Numbered from the stretch's first letter, positions 14,401-26,480 are shown. The stretch: DNA of 64,000 nt from Paralichthys olivaceus (GCF_024713975.1 NC_091100.1:19415501-19479500), one strand, 5' to 3'. The notes: generated by a model from the letters alone, not told the origin. Made by a program: numbers and translations.

Positions 14401-15577
14401 AAAAATAACCCTCACTCCCCCATACACAATAAGGTCACTAGTATTTGCTGTTGTTTGAGGTAAAAGATTTCAAATTTAGGGCTACAACACAGAGTTCTGT
14501 TCTGCCAAGGAGGTTATGTTTTCACCCGTCTGTTTTTAGTTTATAGGCAACACAAGGCAAAAATTAATGGATAGACTGCTATGAAACTTTGTGGAAGGAT
14601 GCGGTATGGGTTCGGGATGAGCCCATTAAATTTTGGTGCAAATCCGGATCGGGGGTGGATCCCAAAAAATGTTCATTTAGGGTGTTTTTGTTTTTTTCAC
14701 TGATTTCTGAGAGAATATTTGTGGATCTTGATGAAGAGAAATGTAGGGAACCGATATCTATTGGTGTTTATAATTTCATGCTGCTTGATTGAGTTTAAGG
14801 AGATTATTGGCTGAGGTAAGCATTCTACTGCCATTTTAGTTTAATATCGGATTGTTTTTTTTAAAGCTATTTATAACTGCTCTTTAAATCAGAGATATCT
14901 TCAAATATTTTCTAGATTATGGATAATTAAGAAAAAAACTTTACATTTAAGAGTAATGCTGTGGCCCTTAATCTTAAAAATGACAATGAATGCATGTTCT
15001 GTCAATCTATTGATTGGAATAAGTATGTCAACTTTAATTTGTTAATATCATTTGTTATTTGTATGTCAGCTGGAACCATGGCGAACTCTTTTTATAAAAC
15101 TGATAAAAGTGGAATTGGGCTTCTCACGCACGCGGACGCACCTACATGCACGCGCACAGAAACTTACAGGCCCCTCTATTGACAAGTGACGTCGAGTGAT
15201 CGATCGTGGGGCCAAACATCTGATAAACAGCTGCCTGGTAGCTTGAAGGGGAAAAACATTTGAGTTTGAGGTCATCCAACTAACTTTTGAGCGGTGCGCA
15301 GCAGCGGCGCTGCGGCGGGGGCCAGTGTGAGAGGCATGCGGAAATGAACTCCACACACACGGTTCAACCCCAGTCTGATCACAGAGAGGGTTCAACTCTC
15401 AGCCAGGTGAGGGCAACACTTTACAAACGAACCAGGAGACGCGAGGATTCACACTTTAAATGAAGCGAGACAGAGGCGATCACGGGAAACGATGAGGAAC
15501 CACAACAGTGACAAAGACTCTGTTAGAGGCGTTTAAAGACCGTGGGAGAAAGGAAACGCTTATTCGGGGAATCTTAC
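5489..15577. other. Long jup intron 1, no gene seen
   Basis: About 10 kb between the proposed untranslated exon and the start-codon exon of jup. Only short unrelated open frames occur and none shows a recognisable domain or consistent splice context. It holds a dispersed repeat near 14.5-14.8 kb, short homopolymers (A run near 6832-6850, G run near 13,609-13,619, C run near 13,669-13,676) and a 16-bp direct duplication (8152-8167 and 8203-8218). Long first introns often hold enhancers, but I cannot identify one by eye. Confidence 0.5.
14503..14840 (+). repeat. Teleost interspersed repeat (CCAAGGAGGTTATG family), older copy
   Basis: The segment opens with CCAAGGAGGTTATGTTTTC. It continues through CTATGAAACTTTGTGGAAGG, CCCATTAAATTTTGGTGCAA, a GATCC-rich stretch and a TGTGGATCTTGATGAAGA word. 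These words, in this order, match a very common fish dispersed element as I remember it. Related fragments appear elsewhere in this window: a TGATCTTGATGAAGAAAATC word near 59.3 kb and the GAGGTATGTGCTCTACTGAG end near 23.3 and 59.37 kb. The open frame of 67 codons inside it is not a gene. Confidence 0.6.
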
Positions 15578-15890
15578 CTGTCGAACCACACAGAGAGGTT
15601 GTATTAAATCCCAGGTGAGTGCTGTGTTTCCTCAGGACAGAACAGTCTCCTGCTTGTGTGTCCTCTTTCCTCCAGCTCCGCTCAGTGCTGCTGCTGCTGC
15701 TGCTGCTGCTCGATTCGCTCCGGACTAAACTGAGAGAAAGAAGCGTCACCTCAGCCCCAGACTCCGCCTTCATCAGCCCGACCCCACCCTGCCTCTGCTC
15801 CGAGCCCCGCACACACACACACCGCTGTGCTGCGGGAGCCAGTACTGAAGTAATGAGAGCTGGGTTACCTTCCGACAACAAAACATTGGT
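15578..15890 (-). promoter_or_regulatory. jup: Probable non-coding first exon and promoter of jup
   Basis: On the minus strand a strong donor, CAG|GTAAGAT, ends a candidate exon at 15578. A clear acceptor at 5489-5490 opens the jup exon that carries the start codon, so a 5' untranslated exon must lie upstream. The interval is locally richer in G+C and CpG than its surroundings. It contains a CTG run (15688-15710) and an inverted CCAAT box (ATTGG at 15885-15889). No TATA box is evident and the transcription start is not determined. Assignment to jup is inference from strand, the donor site and the absence of another minus-strand gene nearby. Confidence 0.5.
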
Positions 15891-15961
15891 TCGAGTTATG
15901 TTGTGGTGAGTTTTCAAGAGGATCCTTGAAGAAAAACTTCAAACTCTGCAACAACTCTGTA

Positions 15962-16255
15962 TTTAAAGGGATAGTTCACCCCAGAATGAAAATGCAGTCA
16001 TTATCTACTCACCACTGTGCCGATGGAGGGGTGGGGGAAGTGTTTGAGTCCACAAAACACTTTCCCAGTTTCAGGGGTAAACAGCGTTGCAGCCAAATCC
16101 AAAACAATTGATTTGGATTTGACATTTAGGCTAAACAAAATGGTGTAAATGATGCTGTTTTGATTGCTCACTTCAGTATTATTGGATTTGGCTGCAGTGC
16201 TGATTACCCCTGAACCTTAATGCCCTGGAAATAAACACTTTGGCCTCACACAGCA
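15962..16255. repeat. Palindromic interspersed element (AAAGGGATAGTTCACC family)
   Basis: It begins with AAAGGGATAGTTCACCCC and AGAATGAAAATGCAGTCATT, a start I know from many teleost genomes. Inside it are two inverted arms of about 32 bases, 16071-16103 and 16182-16213, both containing GCAGCCAAATCCAA when read on the proper strand. They are separated by roughly 80 bases. It is non-coding. Its position just upstream of the proposed jup promoter means it could affect that region, but there is no evidence that it does. Confidence 0.6.
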
Positions 16256-17314
16256 TGTTCAACACACAAGTCCAGGCCAGCAGGAGAAGAGCAAAGTACA
16301 AAGCTCTTTCCAGATATTTATATATAATGAACTAACTCTGAATTGATTCTGAACAAGAAAAGAAAACATAAACTGCAAAGTGGGTATGTTATTATGTTTG
16401 AGTACATCAAGCATGCTGGTATGATAATTGAAAGTGAACGCTGAAGGTTCCTTGTTCTCACAGTCACTCTCAAGCACCTGTGAGGCCACACCTTGATTTA
16501 CAACACGAAACTATGAGTCACTGCAGGGAGGAAACGATTCGCTGTCTGACTGAAGGTCTGTCTCACAGTTCACTGACAAAAAGACATATTAGATAATGTG
16601 TGTATGTGTCATGTGTGTTGTAATGATCATTTTTTCACCTACCTTGCCTCAAGAAGGAGAGTAAAATATGGGTCCTACTGACAATACCTGGAATTAAAGA
16701 TTACTGACACCTTGAGTCTGCAAACCACTTTCTCAATGGATTGTTTGATGCATACAATATCAGGAAGTACCAAAAACATAATTGAGCCGAGTTTGTTTTC
16801 TCAAACCAACAGTTTAAATATATTCAGTTCACTTTTACAGAAAATCAAATACTGCAAATACTCACTTTGAAGACAGTGAGGTCACTGGGATTAGTATTTT
16901 GGTTAAAAAGACAAACTACATAAATTGTCACTCTTTCTGTTAATCAAGTGATGGATAAATCAAACTTTATAAGCAACCAAATATTTGCATGTTGGTTGCC
17001 TGAGTCAAAAGCATTTGGTGACACACCTAAGAATCATGGGTGTGTGCGTGGGAAGAACTATCTTTAAAGAACAAAAAACAACTTTGAGAGAGATTATTCG
17101 ACATGTTATTTGACTTTTCTATATTCATAAATAGTTCTTTCCCAAACCTGTGCAAACAGGGCTTAATGCAAAGTTCAAACAGATCCCATAACTGCAACTG
17201 AAAAACACTACAGGCAGCAACAGGCATGTCTTTTTGCTGCTTACTCATTTCAGGTATGTCAAGTTAGGGAGAAAAATCCCTCCCCTTTTAGACACTGGTG
17301 GAGCATGTACATCA

Positions 17315-17347
17315 TCACACAGGCAGTGTGTGTAGCTGCCTGTGTGA
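17315..17347. repeat. Perfect 12-bp inverted repeat with 9-base loop
   Basis: TCACACAGGCAG, then TGTGTGTAG, then CTGCCTGTGTGA. It would fold as a short hairpin. It is too short for a typical microRNA precursor and its function is unknown. Confidence 0.7.
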
Positions 17348-18984
17348 CAGGCTCAGATAGGTCAGGTCATATTCTATGTCCTGCGCTGAGGCAAATGTCA
17401 CGGCTCTTTCTAATGTGGCTATTGTGACAGTCATCGTCTGCGCCTGCTAAAAGAGACAGCGATGGGGGCTGTTGAGATGAGCTGGGCTGCTGCTGGTTAT
17501 GTACAGTCGGCCATTATATCTGTAGGGACTGACAGCCCTTCATTTAAAAATAGCTTCAGGACTTATTGACCCTCATGGGCTTTCATATGCGACTTGAGGG
17601 TCCTGACGTTTATTTTGGGACAGTGCTTTCATATCCACAAACCTGACCATCTGAATCCACCTTTTGCTCTCAAAACTGTGACTCTCTCCTTTATCTTTGA
17701 CTCGTGCTGTCATTGACTTGTTTTGGCTTCCTCACATTTTCCAGAAATAGCGGACACAGATGCTGCAGTAACATGAATGGTACCATTGTTTTTGAGCACA
17801 GCGGCGTCTTTATTTTTGAAAATTTGCCAGGAATTAACAGCGTGGGCAACATGTGGGACTGTGTCTTGCTGGGACCCTGCCCAAATGACCTGTCTTTTCA
17901 TTTTCAGCACTAATTTAATATTGACTTTTTTTTTATAATGTGGACTTGTTGCTGTCCTGTTTTTTGTGTGTGTGTCAAACCTGTTCTGTCTCAATGAGAA
18001 TAAATTAGAGTCTGCTCTCTTAAAATAACTGGACTCACATGTAGGGGGTTCCCCATATGTTCTTTCTCTCTGCCTCTTTTAAAACACACCATATTTTTAC
18101 AAAGTCAGATAACTGTCCGGAGAGACTTTTTGGATATCCTGTAGGCAGGAGTCAAACGCATGTCTGCAGTGGTGTCTGGCTGACTTGGCTCCAGTCTCTC
18201 TGCAAACAAGCCACGAATCTCACTGTATGGTCAGGTCTGTCTTTCATTCCAAGGGCAGGAAACACTGATAGTATGATGTCCCTGCTTCACAATACTTGCC
18301 TGTTTTGCTCCCTCTAATGCTCTGCCGCAGGAAATGGCTCCATTGTCCTTGTGAGAGGAAGTGGCCTGGAGCAGACCACTAGCTCAGTGGGTTGATGGAG
18401 GCTTTTGTAAATTATTAATCATCAACTAGAAATGGAAGACACACAGAGATGGCAGTGTTGGCTGTCCACTGAGGAATATTTTTGATCAACGGACAGCAGA
18501 GCTGCAGTGAACCACCTGTACCAGGAGAGAGATACTCTGTACTTAGTGTATTAAAATATCATTGTGACTAGTATTTATAGACAGAAAACTTAGGTTAGTG
18601 TAAAATTAAACCTGGAACATTAAGTACAACAAATAAAGCTCTTTTAATGTTTCAATTTTGCTGGTTCTGCCCAAAAATCACAGGAAATATCAAACCTAGG
18701 ATTTTGACCTGTTTGACAAGCGACATTGTACAGAGACACATTCAATCCATTAGAACATAATGCTATGGTTAGAAAAACTATCATTTGGATTCTGAATTAT
18801 ACTTTCATATCCAAGGCTTTCCATTTTTGGATTGTATAAATATATCCACTAAAGTTTAGGGAGACCTTTTAGACCAGGTGTTTACACTAAAACCCTTCAG
18901 CCCATTCATACTTTTACCACTAGAGGGAGACAGAGATTCACAATTAGTTTATTCTCAAGACCAGAGGCATGCGTTTCAGTCAGA

Positions 18985-18986
<2 letters not shown>

Positions 18987-19028
<42 letters not shown>

Positions 19029-19048
19029 GCGCGCGCGCGCGTGTGTGT
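18987..19048. repeat. (GT)n with (GC)n core microsatellite
   Basis: About 62 bases of alternating purine-pyrimidine sequence: a long GT run, a CGCGCGCGCG core, and a shorter GT run. Such tracts can adopt Z-DNA. Open frames across it are artefacts of the repeat. Confidence 0.95.
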
Positions 19049-19824
19049 TTGATTGTTACTTTTATAGGTCCTTCCTTCATGCATGAATAGGACCAGTAGT
19101 CCTCTTGGGGACCAAAACCTGCTCCTAATGAGGCAAAACTTAATTCCGCTGGCCCTGGTTAAGGTCAAGGGTAAGATGTGAGTTGTGGTTATGGTTATGC
19201 ATGAATTGGTTATGGTTAAGGGTGGGAAAGGTTTTGGTTAATCTGTCCCCAATGAATGGAAGACAATCCAAAGTCCTAATAAGGAAGCTGAGCAAGTGTG
19301 TACGGGTCTGCACATTCTTAGACAGGTTTGGTACATGGCTCTCTGGTTAAAATAGCCCAGCATTTGCTCCAGTCACATGTGGGAGTCCATGCTAGTTTGA
19401 TAAAGTAGGTCGGTAGCTAAAATCACTACAGATGTTCTCACAAAGGCAACCATAACAATCAGACAGATCAGTTTTGTAGAGGACTGTTCCTCTACAACAG
19501 GCCTGATGAAGATTCTGTATGTAAGTAAATCAACTTCTGTGAGTTCTATTGCATCGGCAAGAGGATACAAACTTAATTTATAGCAGATTATAGTCTTTAG
19601 GATTTAAGGATGAGCATTTCTCATCTGCTGTTTATTGTGTGCAGGATCAAGTGTATGATCTGTATCAGATAGGTCAACCAAAAATATCCAGAGAGTGTGA
19701 TGTGATTTCTCTGGCTTAAAATAATCTGCATGTGACCAGTTGCTGGTGTGGAGCCTTGCTCAATTTCTTCATGAGAGCCAATTACCCTCATATACATACA
19801 GAAGAACGACATGTTGGGCAAGTT

Positions 19825-19844
19825 AGGATAGGATAGGATAGGAT
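19825..19844. repeat. (GGATA)n pentamer run
   Basis: About four tandem GGATA units. Confidence 0.85.
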
Positions 19845-19983
19845 GAGCGCAATGATTTCTAACTTCACTCTACACCATAGACTGTTAACAAAAATACTCT
19901 GCACACAACGTCCAGCACACAAACAATAAATAAAGTAACAGTGTATTATAGAACATTTTGAGGAGGACTCAATAATGAACACA

Positions 19984-20313
19984 AAAGGTTCAGTGTGTCA
20001 GATAGGTGAAATGGATCTATTGGCAGAAATTGAAACTAAAATAATCCAAGTGCCGTTATCACAAGTGTCTAATCTTCTAAAATGTATTGAATGAGTGAAT
20101 TGTGGGTTTCATTACCCTAGAATGAAGCCTTTATATTGAAATACTTTATATTTATATCAGGATCTATATCTATGGAGGCTGCCATGTTTTGACATTAGTC
20201 AGACTGGACAAACTAAACACCTATTGAGTTTGTATGACCACTGTAGCTGCCACAGGTTCTCTGGAGATGATGGGCATTCAGCTGCAACTTCACCACTGGA
20301 TCTGAACCTTTAA
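19984..20313 (-). mobile_element. Non-autonomous terminal-inverted-repeat element, degraded copy in reverse orientation
   Basis: Read on the plus strand it starts AAAAGGTTCAGTGTGTCAGA and ends GATCTGAACCTTTAA. Its reverse complement parallels the element at 42,020-42,392. Shared segments, in matching order, include a GCAGAAATTGAA word, CTAGAATGAAGCCTTTATAT, GGAGGCTGCCATGTTTT, GACTGGACAAACTAAACACC and CAGCTGCAACTTCACCACT. It encodes no protein, as expected of a miniature element. It has lost parts of one end. Confidence 0.7.
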
Positions 20314-20472
20314 CACACAGGCATGCTTAGAATGGGCAATGCACTGTTTATTTTAAAATGTAAAACAGCAAACATTAGTAAACTAGTCGATTTAGCGATT
20401 CAGCAAAAAGCAACCAAAGAGCTATTAATAATGTACTCTCTTTAAAACAAACCACTTCTGTTTCGCCGCAGA

Positions 20473-20588
20473 ACTACGTGTCCCATGATGCCCCGCGCTC
20501 AAGATGAGCAAATGGAACTCGGAGCGGAGCGGCGGCGGTGACAGCTGAGTTCGGCGAGGAGCGCTACAGAGAGCACGGACACACTCAG
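20473..20588 (+). promoter_or_regulatory. hap1: Proposed hap1 5' exon with ZNF143-type promoter site
   Basis: The stretch 20473-20497 fits the ZNF143/STAF pattern ACTACnnnTCCCAnnATGC followed by CCGCG, which is typical of vertebrate core promoters. A locally G+C- and CpG-rich segment follows and ends in a strong donor, CTCAG|GTGAGT, at 20588/20589. The ATGs here open frames that stop within a few codons, so the exon would be untranslated with short upstream frames. No other plus-strand gene lies between here and the recognised hap1 exons, so I assign it to hap1 by position. RNA evidence would be needed for certainty. Confidence 0.5.
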
Positions 20589-21009
20589 GTGAGTTTCACC
20601 TCTTCTCCTTCTCTTCTCCTTCGTTTCCCTCTCGTTTGAACCCGCACTCAGCTGAGCGGTTCGACATGTTGGTGTTTCTGAGCGAACAAACTTGAGGGGG
20701 AAGTTCCGCAGCGCTCCAGCAGCAGCAGGGTGGGATTCGTGTCTGAGGGTGGAAGTGCTGATGACTCGGTTCAAGCTCTGTATTTAACATCTTAACAACA
20801 CGGACAGTCTGAACATCTAACCACCATCTAACCACAACTCAACCACAACTCCGAGCTCACACTTGCATGTAGCTGTGGCTCAGTGTTTACACCGTGTTGT
20901 TTCAGCTGTGTGAGGAGCTAACAAGTTTATTTTGGGCTCTACCGGTTTAGCTAACTGTAGTGGATCTTTGATAATGTGATAGCTGCTGCCTCATTGTGAA
21001 ATTTGTGCA

Positions 21010-21200
21010 TGTCAAGTGTATTTGTACGAGACAGTTCAAAGTGCTTCACAAGGCATCGTGGCACATTGTAAAATCAACGTCAGGCAATACACTAATAAAA
21101 GAGCATGTGTAAAGAAACTGAAAGAATGACATCAAGATTAAAAAAATAAAAAACAACTTCATGGAACACCTTTCAAAACACAGTCACGAGGTGTTATGAG
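21010..21200. repeat. Weak interspersed repeat fragment
   Basis: Contains a CAGTTCAAAGTGCTTCACAA word followed by an A-rich tail region, a combination common in fish dispersed repeats. Low confidence. Confidence 0.3.
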
Positions 21201-22002
21201 TTAGATGAGAAGTTGAAGGCAAACAGTTAAAAAGCAATCCCACAGCATGAGGACAGATACAGATGAGAACAGAGTCAAAACGAGATCAAATAAAACGTTA
21301 TTAAATGATTAAAATAGACAGTAAGATCAGAACTAGGAGTATTAAGAAATAAAAGAGTGAAGAAAGAGAAACTAGTTATTATTTTTGATTAAGAATTGCA
21401 GCAGACAGTTTTCGGAGCTTGTTTGGAGCCTCTCTGTGGTTAGTTTTGACTTTCTGAAGTTTAACGATCAACTCAGGTCTTTCAGCTTTCTATCTCAGTT
21501 TACAGCAGAACCAACATGTCCTTACATCTTCAGACCCTCCTCTGTCAGAAACACTGGTGACTCCTTGAGGTTATTGAGAATCATCTGCTCATTGTTGTTC
21601 ATCCTGCAGTAACAGTAGCCTGTGTATATCTACCATCATTTACACTGTAGAGTCAGACAACACAGACTGACAGAAGGTGAACCCTCTCTGTATGCACATG
21701 GGTTACTGTAAGCTCCAGGGTAATGAATGGGACCTTTGTGTGTAAACTACTGCACATTACTGTGTGTTCAACGTATTTGGTTGAGATTGAAGTATTGACA
21801 TGCAGAGGCACACCTCTAACCCAAATTCAATCTGAAAGCAAGTTGAATTTAGTCTGATTTTAAAGATGGGAGTTAAAAAAACTCTTTATTTATCCTTTGT
21901 TATGTTTTGGTCACTTGTTCTTTCCCTCCTGGTTTAACATTTTTCTAAAGACACAGTGTTTAAAACCATCTAATCTGGTTGAGCACAAACAATCCATCTA
22001 TC

Positions 22003-22085
22003 CATTGTCTATACTGCTTATCCTGTAAGGGTCGCTGGAGCAAATCCCAGCTGACAGTGAGTGAGAGGCGGGGTAAACCCCAAAG
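22003..22085 (+). repeat. Interspersed repeat fragment (TATCCTGTAAGGGTCGCTGG family)
   Basis: Contains CCATTGTCTATACTGCTTATCC, a GGGTCGCTGGAGC word, ATCCCAGCTGACAGTGAG and GAGGCGGGGTAAACCCC in an order familiar from a widespread fish repeat. A second fragment of the same family lies at about 44,225-44,300. Confidence 0.55.
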
Positions 22086-23899
22086 GTCATCAGCGTATAA
22101 CATAAATATAATGTAAAATAATCCTCCATTAATATTAATTGATGTGAAATTTTGAAATTATCATGATGACTGATTTAACTTCATACTTCACAAAGCAAAG
22201 TAAAATCTAATTTCAGTTCACGGTCTGTTTTCATGTTTATGTAATCTTACTACATTGTTTCTTCAGTTTTGTCTTCAAAAGTAATTTTGCCTGGGTAGAA
22301 AAATGATGAAAAGGTTTATCAGTTTCTTCTCAGAGACTGAAAAACTAAAATAGGTACTGTATGAAAAGATTTAGTAGCTGACTCAGTTGCTCCAAACAGT
22401 GAAAGATTACGCTGATAAATCATTTTCTGTTCTTTTAATGAGTTTACAGAGTGTAGGGGGGGTTGTCAAAGACCAGATTCGGCTCAGAGAGTTCAGCAAA
22501 GCGGAGGAATGTTAAGTTCCTCACTTTTTGGAAACCATCTTGTGTGATGTAACTGAATATTTTAGCTGTTTGCTGTGAAATCATGACCGAATCAGGTTTC
22601 ATGTTGAATACCAGTCAGTTTCTATTTTAGAACAAGTTAAGAAACCACAATTCCCTTTTTTGGTGAACTATACAAAAGACTTAAGAAATCCCAGTGTAAA
22701 CATGCAGATCAGTGAGTTGTTGTTTAAGGTGTTGATGATCAAATAGTCTCAAAGCATGATGGCTATGCTGCATGCAATATAAACACATGCTTACGAAGTA
22801 TTAACAGCTTTTATGTTTGTTTATTGTGTTCATTGTGCTCATGTTTCCAATTCTCTTTACGTTGTTTTGACTGAAGCAATACTGTGTGATTTTGTCTTCA
22901 GCATTAAATTAAGCCAGATTTAACAAACAGTAGTGGCCTCTGTGAGCAGCATGATACATTTGTTCTGATCAATCAATTGTTTTTGTGTATAAGTAAATGT
23001 AATCCCAATATTCATGTAAATCAAGGTCCTGTCAGTAGATGAGGTAGACACTGAGGACTCTTTAAGTATACAACACATCCTTTTTTTTCAGTTTCTTAAA
23101 CACAGAGTACAGTTTAATGTTTTTTCCCCTATATTTATCCAAGTGTAATCTTTCAGTGTGAGAGCAGGACAACAGATCCTTGCACTCAAACAGTCCCTGC
23201 TAGTGCTTCTATTTGCTCTAACTCTACTAATAAGAAAAAACGCATAGGGAATAATTGAATATCGAATATTGAATATCTGAGTGTGAGCTTGATTGAATTT
23301 AATGGTACTGTTGGGCCTTGGTGCAGAGGTATGTGCTCTACTGAGAGCCGCTCTGGTTTGTTTAATACAGAGTCTGGAGCTTTGCAGTAACTGCTGCAAA
23401 TTATGTCTGATTTCTGTGGGGACAAGGGAAATCCTGACCTTCTTCTGTGTAACTATCACCTGGACACCAGCTGACTCACAGACCACTGTAGGGCTGTTTC
23501 ATCAAAAGCAATATAACAAAAGTCCAACATATATATCCATATAATGCTAATGCATTGTGTAGTGAGGAGGTGTACCACATAGTTGATCTACCTCAGATGT
23601 GTAAAATGTTTTACTATTTATCAAGTGTTTGTCATTCCCTGCTCATAAAGAAGAGTTTACATCCACAATCTTCACTCAGGAGCAAAAAACAGTCGTTAAA
23701 CTTTACAGAAATAATAATAATTCGACATTTATCGTGGCAATTATGGATATGAACTGATATGAGCATTTTTATCATCTAGTCCTAGACCACTGTCTTTTCT
23801 TACTTTTAGGTCACTTATCTTTCCATTGTGACTCAGGCAAACACCACAATAAACCACCACGCCTTTTCTCCACATGTCCCTCCTCCTCCTCCCTCATTC

Positions 23900-24074
23900 C
23901 TCCTTCCGCTCCACCTCCACACTCTGACAGGACACACTCAGGACAGGACAGAAGCCGGCCGGTAAAGCAGCACTAGCGGCAGAGATAATTTAATTTGATG
24001 GGGATACACTAAACAAGACAGTACCCTCTCCTGCACAGATCATCACATGCTAACATAACCACTTCAGCATCACA
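23900..24074 (+). promoter_or_regulatory. Possible alternative hap1 untranslated first exon
   Basis: A C+T-rich stretch (23,877-23,930) leads into a segment ending in the donor ACA|GTAAGTAAAT at 24074/24075. ATGs in it are followed at once by stops. It could be an alternative or second untranslated hap1 exon. The support is only the donor and local composition. Confidence 0.2.
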
Positions 24075-25084
24075 GTAAGTAAATCTCTTTCAGCTTTTTA
24101 ATCAGTTTTATAGCTGCTGGGCTTGTCTAATGTTATTAGCATTTTAGCATGATCTCACTGTGTTTGCTGCTTAACTCTGTCTGTGTTGATTAGCTTTGTC
24201 AAGAACAGAAGCCTGTTTACCTTTTTATTTTTCTGCCATATTTTGCACAAAAACATAGATAACGTATGCATAATTTACAACAATATGTTATCCAAGTCCC
24301 CTGATTATTTTTTACATTAGTTGATCAGTCATGATATTTTTTTAATTTTGCTTTAGGCCTGTCTCTTTGAACCAGCCTTGCTGATTAGATGTCCGGAGGT
24401 GATTTCTTTTTCTGTTTGGACTCTGAGGTCTCAAGTTTGTCTCTGAACTATCAGGTGTGACAATGTGTGGGAGACTTCCTGTTTTATTTTCTCTGTTCCT
24501 TCGGAACCTATTGTTTTACTTTGGTATGAATGGAGTGCTTATTCTTTAACCCTCCCCAAATCCTGCTTTAGGTCTAAATGGGGGCACAAGAGCATTTGAT
24601 TTTTCTGATGGGACTGTGAAGTCTGGAATATTTTATTTTAACCTTGCTGCTTGATCTCTCGGTAGCATGTCTGTTTTAAAGGTCATGGTAGTCAGTAACT
24701 CAGCAAACTGACTCTGTGTTGCACACATGCATAATATTTAACTCCTGACTTCGACAAGTTATTCCTCAAAAATCTGCAAGGTGATTGCGTTGGGAAGTTT
24801 TATGTGTTCCTTTATAAGCTCTTTAAGCTAATTTATGTGACTGGATGTTGAGTGAAAAGAGTACATTGTTCCTGCAGAGAGTGAGTGATAGTTATTTGAC
24901 TTTTTGTGACCACTTTCTTTTCATGTGGAGTTGCTGTCCAGATTTAGATCTCCCAGTTGTCAGGGTGACATTCTTGCTCTGATTAAGGTCTCCTGTACAC
25001 CGGCTTGTTGTTTCCCATGCTGCTTCAGCTCCTGTTACTATGTGTTTCCTATTAGTTCTCCGACGACTCATGCGAACACCATAC

Positions 25085-25295
25085 CCATTTCATTAGTCGG
25101 TTAATCACGAATTGGACAACTGATTATTTGATTGTCACATAAAAATGTGTGTGGCTTTATCGCTTTTCATATTCATCAAGTCAACAATATTCTTGGATTT
25201 TGTACCATTGGTCAGACAAAACAAGCAATTTGAAAATTCTTTTTTTTCTTATTATTTTATTTTTCACTTTCTCACTTTTTTTAGAAACATGACAG
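25085..25295. repeat. Weak interspersed repeat fragment
   Basis: Contains TTAGTCGGTTAATCACGAATT and GTCAGACAAAACAAGCAATT separated by about 100 bases, resembling a fish repeat rich in ATTAGTCGATTAATC words. Diverged, so low confidence. Confidence 0.35.
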
Positions 25296-26317
25296 ACAGA
25301 TCTATCAATTTGTAATCCTTATAAATGTTATTATTAGTCAATAATAGGTATTTATTCCTTGCAGTTGCCATTTTCAAAGTGTTCATATAAGCTGCTGCAT
25401 CTTTATCAGTCCCTTTCCAGAGCTCTTTAATGTGGCCAACTTCAATATTTGTTTTGTATCTGGCATCACATCCTGCCTTTTGTTATGGTGTAGGTTTGTG
25501 TTTGCATTGTGCAGACCTCTGCCTGATGGTAAAACATTATAATTCAAATTATAAAACATATCCGCACACATGCAATTTTAAGAAAGACTACGTTGGCAAG
25601 GCTTTCCTGACTGCCAGATCTCACCTTTTTATCTCAGTTTGTTTTCTGATTGATATCACAATATGACTCATATAACTGTCCTGTAATAGGAAGCTGGTCA
25701 GATCGGGAATTGTTAACCAAACAATTCTCCTAATTCACCGTTATGAGGAAGTCAGGTAGTTCAGAGCAACTGTCATTTGAATCATTGAGAAGAGTAGCGT
25801 GGAGCTGGTTAGTGATGAATCATGATGTTGTAGGCTGAAGCTTTTTATACAAGAGGTAGTCATTCAAGTTGGTAAACCACTGTTTTCTTTCTAAACATTT
25901 TACAACTCTGTTTATTGTTTAAATTGGAGTAAAAAAATAAATAGCAGTTAAAAATAGAACTGTAACCTGGGCAGTATTGCATTAGTTGGCATTACAGAAA
26001 GACACGTATTACTTGTCAGAAATCGTATTGCAGTTATATTGGTCCATAAATGTCTTATGACCCAGTGTGTGTGACTGTACGTGTGCTGAGATCGTGACCT
26101 GATGCACATCTGCTTATCTAACACAAAGATGATGCACTGCTGGGTCATGTCATCCTCTCAGTTGGTTAGGATCAAATATTTATTTCCAGCCTGATGTTCT
26201 GAACTTGGTGTTTTCCACAGAATTATTGAACGTGGCTCAAGTTTCAAATAATGAGGCGAATGCATGTGGCTTGTTCTACGTCCTCTAAGCCTGTTTGAGT
26301 TGTATTATGCATGAAGT

Positions 26318-26480
26318 TAAAGGTAGGGTTGGTAAGTTCTTTCTGAAGCTATTTTCATACTATTTGGTGAAATCCTCTTCACGTCAATAAACACAATTAT
26401 CTATAAAGAATAAAAAAAAGCAGTTATCTATGGCCTTTGCAGGACTGTAATAAAAACGACCAATCATTTCAGTCAGTTAA
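26318..26480 (+). repeat. Interspersed repeat fragment (AAAGGTAGGGTTGGTAA family)
   Basis: Starts with AAAGGTAGGGTTGGTAAG, then GAAATCCTCTTCACGTC, GGCCTTTGCAGGACTG and TAATAAAAACGACCAATCA. I recognise these words, in this order, from a common percomorph repeat. Non-coding. Confidence 0.5.

Larger units (their letters stand above)
15900..20460. other. Head-to-head intergenic region between jup and hap1 promoters
   Basis: No exon with conserved protein content is visible on either strand. It contains the palindromic repeat at 15,962-16,255, a perfect 12-bp hairpin at 17,315-17,347, a GT/GC microsatellite at 18,987-19,048, a GGATA pentamer run at 19,825-19,844 and a reversed copy of a terminal-inverted-repeat element at 19,984-20,313. 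Confidence 0.5.

Noticed and set aside
24389..24454. Short ATG exon candidate between an AG and CAG|GTGTGA
   Set aside because: It ends in phase 0, which would put the hap1 exon at 30267 out of frame and hit a stop soon after.
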